DNA of 64,000 bases from Hsuehochloa calcarea (taxonomy: Eukaryota; Streptophyta; Magnoliopsida; Poales; Poaceae), in the NCBI GenBank assembly GCA_036346395.1, contig CM070611.1, positions 26,918,473-26,982,472 on the forward strand, given 5' to 3'. Within the stretch, counting starts at the first letter, position 1. Every line of letters starts with the position of its first letter. Of this stretch, positions 56,836-64,000 are shown piece by piece. Under the pieces are notes generated by a model, which was given only the letters and a program-made list of their open reading frames with translations, made no database searches and was not told the DNA's origin. A program made the position numbers and the translations under genes.

Positions 56836-58608
56836 TGTTGGACCGTAAAGGCGACTAGAGGGGGTGAATAGAGCACGCTCACTTTTTCACAAATTATGAA
56901 TTCAATACAATTTCACTCCGGTAGCTATTAGAAAGCTATGAAGATCAATATACCAAGACAAATGGAAGACTAGTATTGAATCTAATTAAACCCTAAGCGA
57001 TGCTACAAAATCAACTAAGATTGCAAAGACTCACAAGACGGGCGGTCGATCACTGGACCCAATCGGTCGGACCGATTGCAGCGGATCGACGGCGTTAGTC
57101 TTGGCGGTCGGACCGCTCAAAATCGGTCGACCGGTGATGATGGGCGGTCCGACCGGCCGACTCGAACCGATCTCGCAGCAATAAAATCACCGATGACGGT
57201 TGCAATTATGTGAAACTTTGATTCTCAACTCTAATCTTTATGAAACTTTGCACACACCTTCTATATGCTATTGAGGACCTATTCCAATCGAATATTATGA
57301 TAATTCTTGGAACGATCTTGAGCAATTACCAATTGATTAACGTAAGGTCTAAAACCGCAAGAACGAAAACTTGATCCTAAAGCTTGTTTGTGAGGATTGA
57401 TGATCAAGATGATGCTAGATAGATTCACACATATCACAGCAAGCTAATTCCACGGAAAGAATCAATCACAAACTCGCGGATCAAAGAAAGCCCTAAAAAC
57501 ACGAAATTGAAAGCAAGAACGAAAAGAGACTTATCTCAAGCAAACCTTGCATAGATTGATTTCGTGATTGTTCTTTGGATTACATCCACACCATCATGGA
57601 TCGATGGACAATCAAAGATCACGAAATTCACCACAAACCATCAAGAGCCCTTGCCTCCACCTCAACTCCCTAAAGACAATTAGGGTTTTGAAACATAAAA
57701 GGCGAGAGGAGAGAGGTGCAGCCACCATCTCCTCCTATTTATAGTGGAGGCCTAAAACTCTTAGGGTTTGACTTAATTGGGCTCCGTTAAGGCCCACTAA
57801 CAAACGGCTCACACACGCACGCTTCGCAAAGCGCCGTCTTTAACCTTTTGACCTAAACCGCTTCACCATGCATCATGGATTTGCCAATAGGTCACCCTTG
57901 TCCATCTTGTGTCACGCTTGAGTCGTTGACCCCACCCGCATCGCCGATCGCTCGGACCTCAACTCTTCAAGTCTAGTCCCGATTCTCCTTGCCGCTGACC
58001 GTCGCTGACCACCAAGCTACCGCACAACCACGGACAAGAAAACACGAACCGGGAACAAGTTCTTCACAACTTGACCCATGTTAGTCAAAACATGCATCAT
58101 GCAAATCATATGCCATGAAACCAATGACTTTGACCTAACAAAACAACATCGCCACGAAGTTGGCCGACGTTCAAGTAAAACGGTCGACCGCTCGGGTGAG
58201 CGGTCGGATCGCCCCATGGCGGTCGGACCGCTCCTCGTGAGCCGGTCGGACCGCCTTTGGGACTTAGCCAAATTCATACTCCCAAATTCAAACCTTCGGA
58301 AATTAAAACGAATAGAACTTCTTCTGGAGACTCCAAAATTATGAGACCAAGTGCATTGGGATCCCTCACTTACCTACAACACCTATTTTTGGCCCACTCG
58401 TTTTGAACACTTTTAGGTCACCGTCCGGTCCGCCCCACATGGCGGTCCGACCGATTTGGGACCGATCGGATCATTGCAAGGACCGGTCGGACCGCCTGTC
58501 TAGAATACCTGTAGCTTTGTCGAAAACGCGTGAAACAACAAACCGTAAACGCCATTGCCAATTGTCACATCATCCTAAGATCTGGAGCATATCCCCATGA
58601 AATCCACA
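56836..58608 (-). repeat. 5' LTR of SIRE-type element 3
   Basis: It is 1,773 bases and pairs with 47623-49421. It is shorter by 26 bases through many scattered 1-4 base deletions. Confidence 0.92.
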
Positions 58609-58846
58609 CCTACACAACCTATTTTTGGCTCAGCTTCAAAACCCACTTTGAACCGAACCCGGTCGGACGGGCAACCACGGCCGGTCGGACCTCTCCTGGC
58701 GCGTCGACCGCCCATGTCACCGATCGATCCGCTGTGGTCCTGACAGATCAAGCAAACCCGAAAATGCAAGATTTTACAAACCAACAAAGCCATTGCCAAT
58801 TGACTCATCATCCTAAGATCATGCACATATCCTCACGATATCCACA
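58609..58846 (-). repeat. SIRE-type element 2, U3-side end of its 5' LTR
   Basis: It restores the LTR interrupted at 47622 (duplicated CCTAC) and ends GATATCCACA at 58846. It contains a GGTCGGAC palindrome cluster at about 58655-58735. Confidence 0.8.
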
Positions 58847-59755
58847 GTTGTCCTGTTAATCTTGTGATCCATGTTCATATTCAATGCTATTGTTGTTGTC
58901 CTGTTAATCTTGCGATCCATGTTCGTATTCAATGCTACTTATTCTGTTCTTAATTGGCAATCTATGTGGAAGTAAGTGGTGACGTTCTTTGCATATGTTT
59001 CATTCCATTCATGTGTTGTTCATGTTCCATCCAAGGGAGTGGATTTATAAAGACCCATCAACTCCAGTATGGGCATGTAAGACCCACCATTCCAATGTGG
59101 GTTATTTCAAATACCCGTATGAAACGTTCTTCATACGGTAATAGGGTCCCCGGACTTTGTTAAGTACGGGCTTAAGTGAACACCGACGGGTGTGTCACTA
59201 GCTATACCGCTATGAGCATGTGTGTAGTCCATCCCTTTTATTGCATCCATTCATTCCATGCATCCACATAAGTTTTCAGTGATATGTTCATAATTCGTAT
59301 TGTGGTTGACTTGTTCATAATTTTGTATGACCAATTAATTATTGTACTTGCTGAGTCTCGACTCATTCTTAGTTTGTTTATTTATTTAGGTGATCGTTGA
59401 CGATGGCCATGTTGGGAGGGAGTAGACAAGCACTATTCGCTCAGTTCACTATATTCTATATTCAATAATAAGTTTCGATTATGTCGTCCATTCATTAATT
59501 GATAAATTGTAATAAATAAAGTTAGAAGTGGTTGATATTTCCCCCCACTATATGTTTATTTAAGTATTGCTTGTGGTCCTTGATCACCCCCCGTATTGTA
59601 CTCAATTGGATTTAGTTTTATTCCTGTATTGATTCTATTATATGATGATCCCTTTATGCCTTTAGATGAGTTATTGTTTAAAATATTTTTGAATTATGGT
59701 CGTATGTTAGATCATTTAGGTAACATTTTGGCTTTCGAATATCCAGGATGTTACA
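58847..59755 (+). repeat. Tekay-like solo LTR, right part
   Basis: It opens with a 25-base sequence identical to 45546-45570 on the other side of element 2. The first 48 bases (58847-58894) are then repeated in tandem (58895 onward). A hairpin-rich stretch with CATTCCAATGTGGG-type sequence is at about 59060-59180, as in the LTR at 59773. It ends GGATGTTACA. Confidence 0.75.
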
Positions 59756-59772
59756 TGTCCGGTGGGAGGGAG

Positions 59773-61828
59773 TGTAATACGCCGAATTTTAATCAGGCTA
59801 TTATACAAGAGTTTGCGAGGAGAGAAACTAGTTAAATAAGTAGAATTTCAGAGGGTTAGAGGGGATTTACGTAAAATTCCGCCAACCTGGGCCACGGGCA
59901 ACGGCCCAGGAGGCCCAAGAGGGGGCCGGCCATAGGGGGGTTGCCTCCTCCCTATACCCTAGCCACCCTCCCCCTTTTCCCTCTCCCACCCCATTGGCCA
60001 CCACCTCCCACCCCCTGCACCTCCTCCCCTACTCCTCCAGCGTCCCCAGCAGCACCCTCTCCCCATTGGTGAGGCTTCTTGCTGCTGCGACTTGGGAGGA
60101 AGAAGGAGCCGCCATTGGAGGGGCCGATCAAGAAGAGAAGGAAGGAGAGAAGGAAGAAGAGAGGAAGGAAGAGGAGAGGAAGGGCGCGATCATGCGGTGA
60201 TTACGTCGTTCTTCAATAGTTCATCAAGGGTAATCACGATCCCCGTTCGCTTGGTGGAGTAATCGAATTATTTTGGTGCTGTCTGTAACAGATCAGTTTA
60301 GAATAGTCGATGTTTGCCATCGTTTTTGAGCAGGCTACATGCATTTTCTACACTGGTCGTCTCCTAGAGAGTTGTAGTTCTTATTCTTAGATTTTTGTAG
60401 GCATAATGATCACTCAATTTGGAGTTGTGGTCTAGAAGATATGATGGTTTCTTTGCGACTGTTTAGAAAATCTGACGAGTGTTAGCAGTCACTTTGTTTA
60501 TCAAATTAGGCTAAGTTAGGGGTAGATTCAGAGGTTTCACCCAACATAAATATTGTAGCAAATTCGTTAAGCTTTCCATATTGGTAAAGAACTTAATTTT
60601 TAGTTGAGCCAATAAAAACATACAAATTTTCTTCTACCGCCATAGTCTTTGACTAACAAATTGTAGATTCATGATTTCATCTGATCATTAGATATAATAG
60701 ATGGACGAATCAGAAAACCTTGCCAACTAGGTTATCGTAGATGATTTCGTTATGTTTCCAGAGAGTCTAAGATCACTCCTTTCCGAGCTTCGTAGTAAAA
60801 TATTTGAAGGTTTTAGTACTAATGTCCAGTGTGACCTTCTGCTAGACTGTCGGGTAATTTGAGTAAAACCAATATTACTGGGTTTTGGGAAGACGGGTTA
60901 AGTGGTGTGAGTAGAGTCTTCTTTCCACATCATTCTTATGTTAGTGATTCAATTGTGTAGGAGGAGAGGCTTTAGGATTTGGGGCACCATTCTTGCCTCC
61001 CAACACGTCGTAGCGCGAAAGGCAAGTACAACTGATTTGTTGTGTTTGTTACATTTTTTTCTGGTTTGATGAATGTATGATGAATAATGTTGATATGTTC
61101 TTGTTCATGGTCATGATTGATTACCATGGTTCTTTTGATGATACGTTATTCTTCACCTGTTTCATTCATTCATGCAAGCATTGTTCAATTTTCACCCACG
61201 GGAGTGGGTAGTGAAGTCCCACCATTCCAGAATGGGCATGTAAGACCCAGCATTCCAATGTGGGTAATTTGGATCCCCGTTCTGAAATGTTCTTCAAACG
61301 GGCCTTGGATCCCCGCATTTTGGATAATGCGGGCATAGGTGAACACCGACGGGTGTTCACTAGCTATACATGTATAAGCAGAAGAGAAGAATTGCATATC
61401 ATTCATTCATCTAATTTCTACTGTTTTACTTTCTTGTTCTATGGTGTGGTTACCAAGGTCTTATTCGCTGTTGTTCATAGTATTCTGTTGTACATGCTGA
61501 GTTTTGGACTTATTCTTGCTCTATTGTTATTTTTTTATGTGACCATTGATGATGTTTTATTCGGGAAGGGGTAGCACACTTGGAATCACAACCTACACTC
61601 ATTTATTTGATTCATTGGACATGAGATATGAAAAACTTTTATTTTCGCATGATGATTTATATTTAGGACATGATGGTATTGAATAATCTTAGATGTTTGC
61701 GTTGTTGTGACCCGTGGATGGGTTTTATCATTGATATGCTTGCTGTAATTTTATTGTAAGTTGCTGTAAATTAGATGGTTGGAGTGTTTAGTAGCATTCT
61801 AGGCTTAATGTTGGGCTGGGGTGTTACA
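59773..61828 (+). repeat. Third Tekay-like LTR
   Basis: It is 2,056 bases, opens TGTAATACGCCGAATTTT and closes GCTGGGGTGTTACA. It is closer to 44245-59755 than to 41760-43654. The preceding 12 bases GGTGGGAGGGAG could be gag sequence or a polypurine tract. Flanks GGGAG and GGTAT match at only 3 of 5 positions, so solo LTR versus 3' LTR is not settled. Confidence 0.75.
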
Positions 61829-63262
61829 GGTATGCACTGGCTTTAGTGAATAACCTTCTGGGGATATAATTCTTCTAAAAGATAATTTGGTCGAGAAAAT
61901 ATTTACATGTAGATGATAATGATTGAGTATGTTTAGAATGTGGGAATTTTAGTGTTTGAATCCGAGGATTTCTGGATCTTTTATACGAGAAGTTTGTTGT
62001 AGCAGTCTTTGAGATTGAATTTGGGTATTGCATTTTTAAGCTAGAACCTTGGTTGCCAATGATTATGTGTAATAGTAGTAGAATAAGAGCATATTCGGAG
62101 TGGTGGGATGATCATTGATAGAACTCTTTTGATGAAGCACATGAGAATGTGTGAGGTGATATCCAAGTATTTCATTCTTAAAGGATTGAGGTGACGTGTT
62201 TATGTGTGAATGTCCATTTTTGGGGTTGCATTTGGAAGTCATCTATCAAAATAACTCCGTCAGTAGAGGAGTTGGCCAGAGTATATTTTTCTGCAAGTCA
62301 TTAGAGCCTCTCTACAAAGGTATGAATAGTGAATTCGGTTTGAGCATAGCGTTGAGGTTGCCAATTTAAGAGAAATGAGTTAGTATGATATGGATGAAAT
62401 AGAATTCCATAATTTGAGAGAAATTATATTTCTAAAAGAGAAATTGAGAAAAAGAGTGTTTCCTCGAGTAGTGAAACGCTCTCTTGATTCTTGTTTGAGC
62501 TATGTGTTTATGACAGATGTCTTTCGCAAATTGAGTTTGACCTAATAATTGGCATGCGTGGTTCTTATCAGTTCAGAAAAAAATAAAGAAAGTATTTGAT
62601 TTGGCTATTTGAGTGGTTTCTCTTTCGACTTGTGAGGTGTTTATTTGTAAACTGCCTACTGGGAAAGCGGAAGGGATTTCATGATGAATCTTCGCTTTTG
62701 AGTATGACACCTTTTGATGTAAAGTTGCCATTTTGTGGTTGCGTTGAGAATCCGCTATTTTCAATTAGGTTCTGGTTATAAAATAGTTGTTTAAAGCAAG
62801 TTATGTTGTGTGTTCCTGGTTAAAGGAGGTGCTCCTTGTTAAGATTAAGAAATCATTTGAGAAATGGGACACGTATTCCGTGTGTGTTGGGCTTGTTGCG
62901 TGCTTTAGTACCAAGGGGAAGGTTGGCCCAAGGTACATTGATTGTTCTCGCCAGTTGCGGGGATTAGGAAATTGGCGTGTCGCTATGACCGTCCTGGGTC
63001 CATAAGCGGGGTACACAATATCTGGTATGTTCTGATGCTGAGTGAGTATTTGAGAGCTCCATAACATATAATTCCGCTAGAACTTCTGATCATTGAACAA
63101 GATCTTACATTCGAATCCCGACTGCTGCAAATTCTGGAAGAGTCAGAGCGAGTTTTGCAAAACAAGACGCTGAAGAATGCCGATGTGCCATGGTCGCATC
63201 AGGGTGAGCGAGAAGCGACTTGGGAGTTGGAGCCTCGCATGCGCGAACAGTACCCGAAATAG
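61829..63262 (+). pseudogene. pol: Decayed chromovirus pol tail with chromodomain end
   Basis: The plus strand carries the C-terminus of a gypsy pol. A KGKVGPRYI block (about 62919-62945), typical of the integrase C-terminal domain, is followed by HNIWYVLMLSEYLRAP-like sequence. A chromodomain end, EREATWELEPRMREQYPK, closes with TAG at 63260-63262. Frames are broken throughout, and 61829-62860 is too decayed to assign domains. The polypurine tract and 3' LTR of this element follow, so it belongs to the LTR at 63370. Confidence 0.75.
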
Positions 63263-63355
63263 TTCAGGTCGAGTATCTACTAAGTTGTTTGATTTCAGAT
63301 TTGGTGCTCTAGCAAATAGAATGGCGAGAGTAGAATTCGGGGCCAAATTCTTTTT

Positions 63356-63369
63356 AGGGGGGGGTATAA
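63356..63369 (+). other. Polypurine tract of the chromovirus
   Basis: AGGGGGGGGTATAA lies directly before the LTR start TGTAAAACCCCG. Confidence 0.75.
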
Positions 63370-63595
63370 TGTAAAACCCCGACTATCATTTGAGAGTGCA
63401 ATAAAGAAATTAAGAGAGAATTAAAGGAAATAAGATAGAAAATTCAGAATTTTAGGTGAGGAATGGCCCGCCAACCCATATTCGATAGGAGAGGAGCCGG
63501 CGATAGAGGCCCAAGGACCATGAGTGGACTGGAAGCCCATTAGAAGGCAAGGGAGGGGGACCAAACCCTAACCACTATTAAATACAGTAGATACC
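63370..63595 (+). repeat. Start of a chromovirus 3' LTR
   Basis: It opens TGTAAAACCCCGACTATC, following pol and a polypurine tract. Only 226 bases are present before the next insertion. It is related to but clearly diverged from the LTRs at 41760 and 59773. Confidence 0.75.
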
Positions 63596-64000
63596 TGTTG
63601 GGGAATGCAACAAGGCTACGATAGTAAAAACAAATTTTTTACCGCGTAACCAAGGAACCACCGCTAGTAATGGATCACGAGATTACCACAAGACGCACCG
63701 ACTCGTAGCGGAAGTAGAGTCGTTGTAGCGAGTTGATGCAGTCGTAGTCATACTCACGACGCATCTTCTCCTTCGAGTGGTTGTATTATTGGGTAACGCA
63801 GCAAGGCTACGATAGCACAAACAAAAATTTTACCGCGCAACTGCAAGTAATAGATCACGAGATTACCGCTAGACGGGCCGACTCGTAGCAGAAGTAGAGT
63901 CGTTGTAGCGAGTTGATGCAGTCGTAGTCGTACTCACGACGCGTCTCCTCCTTCGAGTAGTCATACTCGTCGCGCGTCTGCTTCTTCGAGTGGTCGTACT
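63596..64000 (-). repeat. Angela-type LTR (subfamily 2), cut by the window end
   Basis: On the plus strand it opens TGTTGGGGAATGC, which is a CCCAACA end on the minus strand. It matches 39007-39240. The terminal part is present twice in tandem: 63601-63790 and from 63791 on, a period of about 190 bases. The flanking ATACC (63591-63595) may be one copy of the target duplication; the other lies beyond the window. Confidence 0.75.

Larger units (their letters stand above)
47623..58608 (-). mobile_element. Complete SIRE/Maximus-type copia element 3
   Basis: This is an end-to-end element of 10,986 bases with a perfect target duplication CCTAC (47618-47622 and 58609-58613). LTRs are 47623-49421 and 56836-58608. 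On the minus strand the order is 5' LTR, primer site, gag, protease, integrase, reverse transcriptase, RNase H, a 1.8 kb non-coding stretch, polypurine tract and 3' LTR. The two LTRs differ more by small indels than by substitutions, and the coding frames are broken by many shifts. It lies inside the LTR of element 2 and is among the latest insertions in the window. Confidence 0.93.

Overview
The window is plant nuclear DNA from a grass (Poaceae). It is almost entirely stacked transposable elements and no intact host gene can be supported. The evidence for a grass is the combination of a Ty1/copia family of the BARE/Angela/RIRE1 kind (long LTRs opening TGTTGG followed by ATATGCCCTAGAG, tRNA-iMet primer site), SIRE/Maximus-type copia elements with a coiled-coil gag, Tekay-like chromoviruses with LTRs opening TGTAAT or TGTAAA, and a CACTA element carrying an Ulp1-like protease gene. 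The species cannot be fixed from this sequence.

Layout. 1-2180: a Ty3/gypsy remnant (gag-protease, then directly a 3' LTR). 2181-3911: anonymous sequence with an array of GCAACAT motifs. 3917-6600: a copia insertion on the minus strand with TSD GTGTA, coding only gag and protease. 6601-7514: GC-rich, gene-like but unrecognised. 7515-8459 and 10027-10128: a probable LTR remnant split by an Angela solo LTR (8460-10021, TSD CGTAG). 10129 to about 15390: a long gypsy LTR (copy A) split by a second Angela solo LTR (10742-12391, TSD CCCTG). 15406-18578: part of a CACTA element with a broken Ulp1 gene, itself interrupted by a 1.35 kb non-autonomous CACTA (16145-17493, TSD AGT). 18579-19589: anonymous.

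From 19590 to the end the window is one nested stack. A truncated Angela element (19590-22717, plus strand) was hit in its gag by gypsy LTR copy B (22718). Copy B was hit by an Angela element on the minus strand (23773-40590, TSD AAGAG). That element's integrase was hit by a SIRE-type element (26947-36222), whose own 3' LTR received a same-family solo LTR head-on (27962-29834). Copy B continues at 40596-41759, where a Tekay-like element begins (LTR 41760-43654). Its gag was hit by a relative's solo LTR (44245-45570 plus 58847-59755). That LTR contains a collapsed SIRE-type element (45571-47622 plus 58609-58846), which in turn contains a complete SIRE-type element (47623-58608, TSD CCTAC). A further LTR (59773-61828), a decayed chromovirus pol tail (61829-63262), its 3' LTR start (63370) and another Angela LTR (63596-64000) close the window.

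The genes do not work together as a pathway; each is a remnant of a retroelement gag-pol or of a CACTA accessory gene. The most informative signals are the insertion order, the contrasting decay modes (point stops in the older elements, indels in the youngest one), the motif arrays inside LTRs and CACTA ends, and inverted same-family LTRs that could make double-stranded RNA. I found no tRNA, rRNA or CRISPR array and no convincingly undescribed system.
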